Part shown: piece by piece, positions 1 through 5,088 of the stretch | Layout: each line of letters starts with the position of its first letter | Numbering within the stretch: the stretch's first letter is position 1 | Assembly (NCBI GenBank): GCA_001872985.1 | Contig: MNYA01000204.1 | Location: forward strand, 1-5,088 | DNA length: 5,088 bases | Direction of reading: 5' to 3' | DNA from: a bacterium CG2_30_54_10 | Lineage (GTDB): Bacteria; Muiribacteriota; Ozemobacteria; Ozemobacterales; Ozemobacteraceae | Made by a program: the position numbers and the translations under genes | Notes under the pieces: generated by a model | What the model was told of the DNA's origin: nothing | The model's database searches: none | Seen by the model: only the letters and a program-made list of their open reading frames with translations

Positions 1-25
1 GCGCCCGACCGCGGGGGATGAGCCT

Positions 26-83
26 CGCGAATTTACTTCGCGAGGCGAAGGGGGGCGCGTGCCCCCCTTTATTGAGAAGTTAC
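26..83 (+). repeat. 58-bp double-hairpin repeat, unit A
   Basis: This is the first of two adjacent 58-bp units that match at 50 of 58 positions by hand alignment. It contains a perfect hairpin with arms 22-31 and 37-46 (10 bp, 5-base loop TTTAC; the outer four pairs extend just beyond the unit). A second perfect hairpin has arms 48-56 and 61-69 (9 bp, loop GCGT), followed by TTTATTG. The unit ends in TTGAGAAGTTAC (72-83), which recurs at the end of unit B and at 979-990. No reading frame of note crosses it. It may be a dispersed intergenic repeat of REP type or a duplicated terminator; the family is not recognised. Confidence 0.85.
48..73 (+). terminator. Possible rho-independent terminator in repeat unit A (rightward)
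   Basis: A 9-bp GC-rich stem (arms 48-56 and 61-69, tetraloop GCGT) is followed by a short, interrupted T run at 68-73 (TTTATT). It would act on rightward transcription entering from the left of the window. The T run is weak, so this is less convincing than the hairpin in unit B. Confidence 0.4.
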
Positions 84-141
84 CGCGAATTCACTTCGCG
101 TGCCGAGAGGGGGCGCGTGCCCCCTCTTTTTGAGAAGTTAC
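84..141 (+). repeat. 58-bp double-hairpin repeat, unit B
   Basis: This is the second copy, directly abutting unit A. The first hairpin has arms 84-89 and 95-100 (6 bp, loop TTCAC). The second has arms 106-114 and 119-127 (9 bp, loop GCGT), and the unit closes with TTGAGAAGTTAC (130-141). Relative to unit A, two adjacent stem pairs have changed on both arms: A-T at 49/68 became G-C at 107/126, and G-C at 50/67 became A-T at 108/125. Pairing is therefore kept while the sequence differs, which suggests the fold itself has been maintained. Confidence 0.85.
106..131 (+). terminator. Likely rho-independent terminator in repeat unit B (rightward)
   Basis: A perfect 9-bp stem (arms 106-114 and 119-127, loop GCGT) runs straight into five T's at 127-131. 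This is the classic layout for rightward termination. It would end a transcript coming from a gene left of the window and shield the 3' end of the leftward gene at 167-787. Read leftward, the hairpin has A's before it and no T run after it, so it is not a standard terminator for that gene. Confidence 0.55.
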
Positions 142-166
142 GGATTTAATCTCCAACATTCCTTTA

Positions 167-787
167 TTACAGTCTTGCAAAGGAGGCGTGGATCTTTCGA
201 CAGCGGTCTGGAAAATCGCTTTTCTTAATTTCCTCGAGAAAAGTATTGGCTCCATCGATCCTTTGTTCGATCAGACCGAGAGTTTCCATGAAATCGAGGA
301 CTTTAATGATCTCCTCAACCGGTTGAAGGAATGCTTTTGAAAGGCTTTGAATGAGTGCTTCGCGGTTGATCGGGCGCGGATGATGTTGCTGAAGGAGATG
401 AATAATTTCGGCGATCCCGAGAAACAGGTCCGGGTGTTGAGCAACATGCGTTGTGGTTTTTTGGAGGCGCATCACCAGCGCATTGAGAACCGCCGTGATT
501 AGAGGGGACGATTTGCCGATGTAATCATCGAAATCCCGGCGGGAAATTTCCGCCACCTTGGAAGCGGTCAGAGCCTGTGCGCTGGCAGTTCGCTTCTGGT
601 CTTTGAGCAAAAGTGCCATTTCCCCGAAAACAGAAATCGGCTCGATAACAGCCATGATCGTTTTTTTCTCGGCCACCTGAACGGAAATTTCGACTTTCCC
701 TTCGGTGAGAATGAAGGCCGCGTTACCAACGCAGCCCTCTTTGAAGATGTACGCATTCTTGGGAAATTCTCTAACTTGCGACTTCAT
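167..787 (-). CDS. Cyclic nucleotide-binding domain protein, Crp/Fnr-like
   Basis: A 206-residue cytoplasmic protein with an N-terminal cNMP-binding beta-barrel (about residues 8-90). The phosphate-binding cassette is intact: F54-G55-E56-M57-A58 followed by R66-T67-A68-S69. The Glu and Arg are ten residues apart, as are E72 and R82 of E. coli CRP, so binding of cAMP, cGMP or a related nucleotide is plausible. A long helix follows (about 91-113), like the CRP dimerisation helix. The C-terminal part (about 120-190, with P139-I140-N141-R142 leading into two amphipathic helices) resembles a winged helix but is not a clear match to the CRP DNA-binding domain. The ATG at 787 is preceded by GAGGT (minus strand, bases 797-793) at five bases, a good ribosome binding site. 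The gene diverges from the secretion operon, so it could regulate that operon; this is inferred from position only. It could instead be a stand-alone sensor that does not bind DNA. Confidence 0.9.
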   Translation of the reverse strand: MKSQVREFPKNAYIFKEGCVGNAAFILTEGKVEISVQVAEKKTIMAVIEPISVFGEMALLLKDQKRTASAQALTASKVAEISRRDFDDYIGKSSPLITAVLNALVMRLQKTTTHVAQHPDLFLGIAEIIHLLQQHHPRPINREALIQSLSKAFLQPVEEIIKVLDFMETLGLIEQRIDGANTFLEEIKKSDFPDRCRKIHASFARL

Positions 788-831
788 TTGGGACCTCGCC
801 TGATGAATTGCACTTCGACGCCTTCAACTTA

Positions 832-866
832 CCCCGGCGCCATCAACTGGCGCAACATTACCGGGG
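832..866. promoter_or_regulatory. Nested inverted repeat in the divergent intergenic region
   Basis: An inner perfect 6-bp hairpin (837-842 GCGCCA with 848-853 TGGCGC, 5-base loop) sits inside an outer pair, CCCCG (832-836) with CGGGG (862-866). It lies 45-79 bases upstream of the leftward gene's ATG, where an operator or a 5' leader structure could be. The left part also belongs to a direct repeat, CGCCTTCAACT at 819-829 and CGCCATCAACT at 838-848, offset by 19 bases. No known binding site is recognised, and function is inferred from position. Confidence 0.35.
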
Positions 867-977
867 ACGTAATTACCAAAAAATACTAAACACTTCAAGA
901 AATTCAAGAGAATCATGGCGGCCACCGGGGTCGCAGAGCTCACAGAAGCGGAAATTCAGCGTTCTTTGGTAATCACT

Positions 978-990
978 ATTGAGAAGTTAC
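978..990 (+). repeat. Third copy of the repeat-end motif, without hairpins
   Basis: ATTGAGAAGTTAC here is identical over 13 bases to 71-83, and over 12 bases to 130-141 (TTGAGAAGTTAC). All three are on the same strand. No hairpins comparable to those of units A and B precede this copy. Together the copies flank the cyclic-nucleotide-binding gene in direct orientation. A 13-mer shared by chance within about 1 kb is unlikely, so this is probably a remnant of the same element or a shared binding site. Confidence 0.6.
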
Positions 991-1012
991 CCCGTAGTTT
1001 ACAGTGAAGGAG

Positions 1013-1042
1013 TTGAAACCGTTCGGAAACCTGTGATAGAAT
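1013..1042 (+). promoter_or_regulatory. Sigma-70-type promoter of the secretion operon, probably leaderless
   Basis: The -35 box TTGAAA (1013-1018) matches five of six consensus bases. After an 18-base spacer, the -10 box TAGAAT (1037-1042) also matches five of six and carries an extended -10 TG at 1034-1035. Transcription would be expected to start about 6-8 bases after the -10 box, around 1048-1050, which is the ATG of the ATPase gene at 1050. The transcript would then have little or no leader. In agreement, no Shine-Dalgarno sequence precedes that ATG; the AAGGAG at 1007-1012 lies upstream of the -35 box and is not suitably placed for any start codon. Confidence 0.6.
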
Positions 1043-1049
1043 CAACCGG

Positions 1050-2690
1050 ATGGAACCTTCCCACAATTCATGCCCCGGCGTATCCGGCCGATCAGGCGCC
1101 GTAAAATCACCTGAAACTTCATCGGGTAAAGCCTTTTTGCATCCCGGCGAGGGCGTTGAAGAAATCGTTGATTTTTCCAGGTTGTCGTTACCTCTTGAGG
1201 TTGGCTCGAGCGGATGGAACTGGTGGAAAGGCGCAGGGGGTTTCCGCCTCGAAGCCGAATCCATTTTATTGCAAAATGAGAAAATCCCCCGGAAGCTTTC
1301 ATTCAATGAGATCGTCTTCGCCGAACTCCAGAAACGGCAACTTTTATTGACCATCCGCTCAAACCCAGGTGAAGAGAAACTTTCCCTGACACTGCCGCCC
1401 GCCCCTGAAAAGGTATTCAACCTTTTACAAAGGCTGAGGGCAGAGTACAAGCGCTGGCAAGAAATCTCAGCTCAAAGAATGAGCCCAACGGAGACAATCC
1501 ATCTGATCGACGAAATCGGAGAGTGGGTCGGGAAACCCTGGGTCCGAAGCGTCGAGGTATTAATGAACCTTGCTTTTGTTTCCGGAGCCACCGACCTTCA
1601 TCTCGAACCATTGTCCAACAAAACTCGCGTCACTCTCCGGATCCGCGGGGCGCTTAACGATGCTGGAACCTTCAATATGACCAGACATTCCGGGATCATA
1701 GCCCGGCTTAAACATCTTGCCGGTTGCCATTCACATCTGACCGGCATTCCCCAGGAGGGCGCCTGGAACGCTTCTGATGGTAAGGGCATCGAAGCCCGGC
1801 TTGCGATCTTCCCTTCCCTCGACGGAGAACGCGCGGCAATCAGGTTGGTCCGGCCCCTTCAATTCCCCGACCTTGCCTCGCTCCGCTGGAATCCCGCTAA
1901 AATCATGGCTTGGCGCGAGCTCATCGGTGCTGGGCCAGGCTTGATACTGATTACCGGCCCCGTCGGAAGCGGAAAAACCACGGCGCTGTATGCCACTCTG
2001 GCGGAGCTTGCGCGATCGGAAAAGGCAAGCCGGGTGGTCACACTCGAAGATCCGGTCGAGGGAAAGGTCCCCGGAATCTGCCAGGCATCCCTCGACCCAC
2101 GTGCAGGAATGGGTCTTGCCGATTCGTTCAAGTTCTTGTTGCGCCAAGACCCTGACGTAATGGCTCTCGGCGAAGTCCGGGATCCGGCGTGTCTCCGGGA
2201 AGTTCTTCAGGCAGGTCTGGCGGGGCATCTCGTCCTGGCAACATTTCATGCAGCTTCTCCGCGTGGCGCCATCGACCGAATGCGTCAAATGCGAGTGGAT
2301 CGTGATTTGCTGGCATCCGGTCTTCGCGGAATCGCTTCACTGCGGCTGAACGGCGATGAAAGTGGATCCGAACCTGAGCCTGTTGTAGAGATCGCCGCGG
2401 TCGAACATGAAATGAAGAACGGAACGATCGAGCTGTCCGGCATTTTCCCAAAATCAATTTTTCCAGAGCCCGCAGGCACGGAGACAGCCTGCACAAAGTC
2501 ACCAGAAGCAGAATCAGCGGGCTCAGAATCAGCAGGCTCTGAGCGGGCAGGCGCAGGGTCAGCAAGCGCTGAGCGGGCAGGCGCAGGGTCAGCAAGCGCA
2601 GGGTCAGCAAGCGCAGGGTCAGCAAGCGCAGGGTCAGCAGGCGCTGAGCGGGCGGGCGAAGAGACCCGCTCAAAAAGGCCACGGAAATGA
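1050..2690 (+). CDS. GspE/PilB-family secretion/pilus assembly ATPase
   Basis: A 546-residue cytoplasmic hexameric-type ATPase that would power pseudopilus or pilus assembly. Residues 1-160 form a divergent N-terminal region. Residues about 165-270 match the N2E domain (A180-TDLHLEP-187, R197-I-R-G200, P234-Q-E-G237, G259-ER-261). The catalytic domain has Walker A GPVGSGKT (303-310), the Asp box TLEDPVE (331-337), Walker B with DPDVMALGEVRD (367-378) and the His box GHLVLATFH (392-400), so it should be active. The usual C-terminal four-cysteine zinc motif of GspE/PilB is absent; after about residue 433 the protein becomes acidic, then a pentapeptide repeat (487-536), then a basic end. The ATG at 1050 is the only start before the upstream in-frame TGA (1014-1016), and it lacks a ribosome binding site, consistent with a leaderless message. 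The gene overlaps the next by ATGA. The PilT retraction role is less likely given the N2E-plus-extra N-terminus and the operon content, but PilB and GspE types cannot be told apart here. Confidence 0.93.
   Translation: MEPSHNSCPGVSGRSGAVKSPETSSGKAFLHPGEGVEEIVDFSRLSLPLEVGSSGWNWWKGAGGFRLEAESILLQNEKIPRKLSFNEIVFAELQKRQLLLTIRSNPGEEKLSLTLPPAPEKVFNLLQRLRAEYKRWQEISAQRMSPTETIHLIDEIGEWVGKPWVRSVEVLMNLAFVSGATDLHLEPLSNKTRVTLRIRGALNDAGTFNMTRHSGIIARLKHLAGCHSHLTGIPQEGAWNASDGKGIEARLAIFPSLDGERAAIRLVRPLQFPDLASLRWNPAKIMAWRELIGAGPGLILITGPVGSGKTTALYATLAELARSEKASRVVTLEDPVEGKVPGICQASLDPRAGMGLADSFKFLLRQDPDVMALGEVRDPACLREVLQAGLAGHLVLATFHAASPRGAIDRMRQMRVDRDLLASGLRGIASLRLNGDESGSEPEPVVEIAAVEHEMKNGTIELSGIFPKSIFPEPAGTETACTKSPEAESAGSESAGSERAGAGSASAERAGAGSASAGSASAGSASAGSAGAERAGEETRSKRPRK
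2508..2657 (+). repeat. 15-bp tandem repeat encoding an Ala/Gly/Ser/Glu pentapeptide array
   Basis: Ten consecutive 15-bp units lie in frame at the 3' end of the ATPase gene. They encode variants AESAG, SESAG, SERAG, AGSAS, AERAG, AGSAS (three times), AGSAG and AERAG (residues 487-536). Units GCAGGGTCAGCAAGC at 2553, 2583, 2598 and 2613 are identical, and the one at 2628 differs at one base. The near-perfect units indicate recent slippage or unequal recombination. Because 15 is a multiple of three, copy-number change alters tail length without breaking the frame. The encoded stretch is low-complexity and probably a flexible or helical tail. Confidence 0.92.
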
Positions 2691-3700
2691 TCTGGGACAC
2701 CCTTCTCGCGATCTGGGGTTGCCTTTTCACGGGCTGGAGGGAACAGCGCCGGCGCGAAACGATGCAAGTTTTCGGGTTAAGCCTGGCAAGCGGCCTCCCC
2801 TTGGACACATCCATTCGCATGGCCGCCGAAACCTCTCCCTGGCCGCCGATGCGGCGGGCGTTCGCGTTCCTTCAGCAGTCGCAATCGCAGGGATACATGC
2901 TGAAAGATGTCGTTCTTCAGGCGGCTTGCGCCGAAATCGCAATGTCGGCCCGGGGAATCATTGGTTCCAACCTCAAAGACCGAGAAAAAGGTGAGATTTT
3001 GCAGGTCAGTGCCCCGGCGACCGAATCGCCCTGGCTTCGCCGCAAAGGAAACCTGGCTTATCTTTTGCGTGAGTTCGCGATCGGCCTTTTGATTATGATG
3101 GCAATAGGGCTTTTCGTGATTCCTCAGTTCGAGGACATCTTTCTTGGAATGCATCTGCAACTGCCACTCCAGACTCGGATTCTTTTTAAGGCTTCCGTTC
3201 TTTTTGGCGACTGGGCATTCGGCATTCTGTTGGTTGCGATCCTACTTGAACAAATATTAAAAGGAGGGTTACCCTTTTTGGGCCGAGATGCCCGCAATGC
3301 TGAAGCGATCGAAGTGATGCGCATACTGCACAATCTTGACCCGGGGCGCATCCCGGAGGTGCTTGGAATCATCGGACACCCGATGATCCTGCCTTTCACC
3401 GGGCAAGGTTTCAAAATGATTTCCGAGGCGCTGATTAACAACGAACCCCTGAATGACGCGATCGCCGGAATCGAAATCGATCGGACATCCGGATGGATCA
3501 TCGCCCAGGCACTCCAGGGCCATGCAGGAACAGGTCTGTTCCTCGAAGCCGCGGAGCTGCTCGAAACAAGGCTGACCGCAAAAGTCAAGCGCCGGTGGAT
3601 TTTTCTTGAAAACAGCCTCACCATTGGAATGGGCCTTTTCGTCGCCCTGATTTGCACAGGAGTTCTGCTTCCCTTGATCGACCTTCTTGAGAACATCTGA
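2687..3700 (+). CDS. GspF/PilC-family inner-membrane platform protein (first copy)
   Basis: A 337-residue polytopic membrane protein that would form the inner-membrane platform contacted by the ATPase. A first cytoplasmic GspF domain begins near residue 24 (M26-QVFGLSLASGLPLD-40). It leads to a membrane segment (about 129-146), the family signature VIPQFEDIF (144-152) with LPLQTR (159-164), a second membrane segment (about 173-191), a second, divergent GspF domain (about 203-300) and a final membrane helix (about 309-331) ending PLIDLLENI. At 337 residues it is shorter than the roughly 400 usual for GspF/PilC, mainly at the N-terminus. Its ATG overlaps the ATPase stop as ATGA, and AAGG (2675-2678) lies eight bases upstream, so translation is probably coupled. 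It is followed by a second GspF-like gene rather than directly by pilins, which suggests the two proteins work as a pair. GspF and PilC types cannot be separated from sequence alone. Confidence 0.88.
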   Translation: MIWDTLLAIWGCLFTGWREQRRRETMQVFGLSLASGLPLDTSIRMAAETSPWPPMRRAFAFLQQSQSQGYMLKDVVLQAACAEIAMSARGIIGSNLKDREKGEILQVSAPATESPWLRRKGNLAYLLREFAIGLLIMMAIGLFVIPQFEDIFLGMHLQLPLQTRILFKASVLFGDWAFGILLVAILLEQILKGGLPFLGRDARNAEAIEVMRILHNLDPGRIPEVLGIIGHPMILPFTGQGFKMISEALINNEPLNDAIAGIEIDRTSGWIIAQALQGHAGTGLFLEAAELLETRLTAKVKRRWIFLENSLTIGMGLFVALICTGVLLPLIDLLENI

Positions 3701-4767
3701 TGGCATCGAAAACCGTCGCATCCTCGAACCCCAGGGCTGAAGAACTGCTGGTTTTCACCCAAATTCTTCAAACCGCGAAGTCCGGCAATGTCCCGCTTTC
3801 GCGCTTTCTCAACGAGGCGGCTTCGAACCTCCCTCCGGGGCGAGCAGCCGATTGGGCCGCCCGCCTTGGCACCGGAATGGCGGAGGGACGCTCTCCTTCA
3901 GATGTGTTGAACGGTATGACCGACATGGACGAGGTGCTGGCTGCGCTCCTGTCCATCCCGGGCGGGCTCGGCCTAAAGGAAGTTCTTGCAGCCTACGTGC
4001 GCCATCTCGTTTCGATCACTCAGCTCGACGAACAGCTCCGAACCGCCATTTTTCATCCTTGCATGGTTCTCTGGCTCTCCGTGGCAAACATGGTTCTGAT
4101 CAACATGCATCTTTTTCCGGCGATGGCCGCGGGCTTTTCCGAACAAAGCGGGGGAATGCCCTTCTTTCTCAAATTATGGTATATCGCCTCACCCGAAACA
4201 TGGCCGCTATCCTGGTTCCTTCCGGCCCTTTTGATTTTCATGGCAATTACAATGACCCGAACACTTTTCTTCGCCCCTCCTCACGAGGAATCCGAGATGC
4301 TTTTCGGCAAACTCATCGGCCTCGGGCGATTCGTGAGCAGCGAGGAACAGGGAAGATTATTCGGCACCCTCGCATTGTTCCTGGAAGCGGGGAAATCACT
4401 TTCACAGGCTCTGCGCTGGACCGCGAAGCACGGTGGAGCGCGACGGTTCCAAGCGGAATTCCTGCGTGCCGCTGAAAAACTCGAACAGGGTATTCCTCCG
4501 ATGGAAGCGCTGGCCGCCGGCCCCGCCCTTCAGCCTTTGGCGCTCGGATGGGTTGAAAAGGGCGACGATTCACTTCTGATCGAAAGGCTTAGATTCATGG
4601 CTGAAGCCCATTTCGTTTCCGCCAACAGGTTCTTAGGAACGATCGAAACTCTGGGAACCGTAGTCGGCCTTTTGCTTGTCGGCGTTGTCGTTCTTCTCCT
4701 CTGCCTGGCATTTTTCCAACCCTACTGGACCTACGCCGGAAACGGCGGAGGACTTGCAGGACATTGA
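3700..4767 (+). CDS. GspF/PilC-family inner-membrane platform protein (second, divergent copy)
   Basis: A 355-residue membrane protein with the same plan as its upstream neighbour but little obvious identity to it. A first GspF domain (about residues 16-115, with F19-TQILQTAKSGNVPLSRF-36) is followed by a membrane segment after H119-P120 (about 121-142), a second membrane segment (about 169-191), a second GspF domain (about 216-310, with F221-GTLALFLEAGKSLSQAL-238) and a strongly hydrophobic last helix (about 317-340). The end is Gly-rich. The start overlaps the previous stop as TGATG, with no strong ribosome binding site, so translation probably depends on re-initiation from the gene before. 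Two full-length paralogues in series could form a heteromeric platform, comparable in principle to the paired TadB/TadC proteins of Tad pili, although each of those has one such domain. The alternative is that the two copies serve different substrates. The family call is firm; the division of labour is inferred. Confidence 0.88.
   Translation: MASKTVASSNPRAEELLVFTQILQTAKSGNVPLSRFLNEAASNLPPGRAADWAARLGTGMAEGRSPSDVLNGMTDMDEVLAALLSIPGGLGLKEVLAAYVRHLVSITQLDEQLRTAIFHPCMVLWLSVANMVLINMHLFPAMAAGFSEQSGGMPFFLKLWYIASPETWPLSWFLPALLIFMAITMTRTLFFAPPHEESEMLFGKLIGLGRFVSSEEQGRLFGTLALFLEAGKSLSQALRWTAKHGGARRFQAEFLRAAEKLEQGIPPMEALAAGPALQPLALGWVEKGDDSLLIERLRFMAEAHFVSANRFLGTIETLGTVVGLLLVGVVVLLLCLAFFQPYWTYAGNGGGLAGH
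4758..4761 (+). promoter_or_regulatory. Ribosome binding site of the prepilin-like gene
   Basis: AGGA at 4758-4761 stands seven bases before the ATG at 4769 and lies within the last codons of the preceding gene. It supports this start codon over any downstream one, and it gives this gene a clearer initiation signal than the three genes before it. A GGAGG at 4747-4751 is too far away (17 bases) to be the main site. Confidence 0.55.
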
Positions 4768-4768
4768 A

Positions 4769-5088
4769 ATGAACGGATTCGTGAAGCGTTTTGGTTTCTC
4801 CCTGACCGAGGTTTCGGTCACCATTCTACTGCTTGCAATTATGTTCTCAACCTGCTACCGCTTCATGCGGGCGGAGCAGAGGGCCATTCAAACGACTCGA
4901 CAGAGCACGCTCGCGATCTATGCACTCGAAAGCCTTCGAAATCGGGTTCTTGCTGATCTTGCAACCGGTGGCACATTCGATCTTCAAAAAGTCCGTGGCT
5001 ATATCAAAGACTTCCGCTTGCCATACCGTATTTCAGTCCAACAAACCCCGGTTTCACTGGGTTCAAACAGCAAGCCGATTCTTCGGCT
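4769..5088 (+). CDS. Type IV prepilin/pseudopilin-like protein, 3' end outside the window
   Basis: The first 106 codons of a gene that is still open at the window edge. The N-terminus is a class III prepilin signal: a short basic leader MNGFVKRFG, then F10-SLTE-14. Prepilin peptidase should cut after G9, leaving Phe at +1 and the conserved Glu at +5 (E14). A hydrophobic helix follows (about residues 15-30), then an amphipathic extension rich in Arg and Gln (31-60) and the beginning of a globular domain. The protein would sit in the inner membrane until it is extracted into the fibre by the ATPase and platform encoded upstream. It begins one base after the preceding stop, so it belongs to the same operon. 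The short leader and helix suggest a minor pseudopilin of GspI, GspJ or PilV type rather than a major pilin, but the missing C-terminus prevents a decision. Confidence 0.82.
   Translation, partial: MNGFVKRFGFSLTEVSVTILLLAIMFSTCYRFMRAEQRAIQTTRQSTLAIYALESLRNRVLADLATGGTFDLQKVRGYIKDFRLPYRISVQQTPVSLGSNSKPILR

Noticed and set aside
26..141. The tandem repeats read as a CRISPR array or integron attC sites.
   Set aside because: The units abut with no variable spacers, and GTTAC is not followed by the RRRY core of attC sites. No cas or integrase gene is visible.
868..899. A possible leftward promoter for the cNMP-binding gene: TTGAAG, 17 bases, TAATTA on the minus strand.
   Set aside because: The spacing is ideal, but TAATTA matches the -10 consensus at only two of six positions. 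The alternative TAGTAT has no -35 partner at proper distance. It is too weak to list as a feature.
72..990. The direct motif copies as the ends of an insertion sequence.
   Set aside because: They are all in the same orientation rather than inverted, no transposase lies between them, and the enclosed gene is a cNMP-binding protein.
915..1007. A 30-codon rightward ORF (ATG 915, TGA 1005-1007) whose end includes the third copy of the repeat motif, read as IEKLP.
   Set aside because: It has only a weak AGAG before the ATG, is very short, and overlaps the repeat copy. Nothing in codon use or composition marks it as coding. Unit A also reads IEKLP in one frame, but unit B does not, so this is not evidence for a peptide.
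2553..2680. A Gln/Gly/Ala-rich frame (AQGQQ repeats) on the plus strand, which could suggest a frameshifted tail.
   Set aside because: The ATPase frame continues cleanly to a stop that forms an ATGA junction with the next gene. No slippery sequence or interrupted homology indicates frameshifting.
2128..2820. Long leftward reading frames across the 15-bp repeat, giving Leu/Arg/Thr-rich or Ala/Pro/Asp-rich repeats.
   Set aside because: They are antisense shadows of the ATPase tail. A repeat whose unit is a multiple of three stays open in several frames, and neither frame has a recognisable domain or start signal.

Overview
The window holds one leftward gene and the first four genes of a rightward operon, with no mobile element, tRNA, rRNA or CRISPR array. 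The operon is the core of a type II secretion / type IV pilus-like machine: a GspE/PilB-family assembly ATPase, two consecutive GspF/PilC-family inner-membrane platform proteins, and a type IV prepilin-like protein cut off by the window edge. This points to a bacterium, probably one with two membranes. The sequence alone does not allow a more precise taxonomic placement, and base composition is moderately GC-rich throughout with no obvious transferred island.

Layout. Bases 1-166 carry no gene. They hold two tandem 58-bp repeat units, each with two perfect hairpins and the same terminal 12-mer. The second hairpin of each unit is followed by T's and looks like a rightward rho-independent terminator. 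Bases 167-787 (minus strand) encode a 206-residue cyclic-nucleotide-binding protein with a probable winged-helix C-terminus. Bases 788-1049 are the divergent intergenic region. It contains a nested inverted repeat, a third copy of the repeat-end motif, and a good sigma-70-type promoter whose -10 box ends only seven bases before the operon's ATG. Bases 1050-4767 are three tightly packed genes with ATGA and TGATG junctions. The prepilin-like gene starts one base after the third stop and runs out of the window.

How the parts fit. The ATPase hydrolyses ATP in the cytoplasm and drives the membrane platform, which extracts prepilins from the inner membrane and adds them to a pilus or pseudopilus. 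Two different full-length GspF-like proteins where most systems have one, an ATPase lacking the usual C-terminal zinc motif and ending in a slippage-prone pentapeptide repeat, and an apparently leaderless operon start are the unusual points. The divergent cyclic-nucleotide-binding protein is a candidate regulator of this operon, but only its position supports that.
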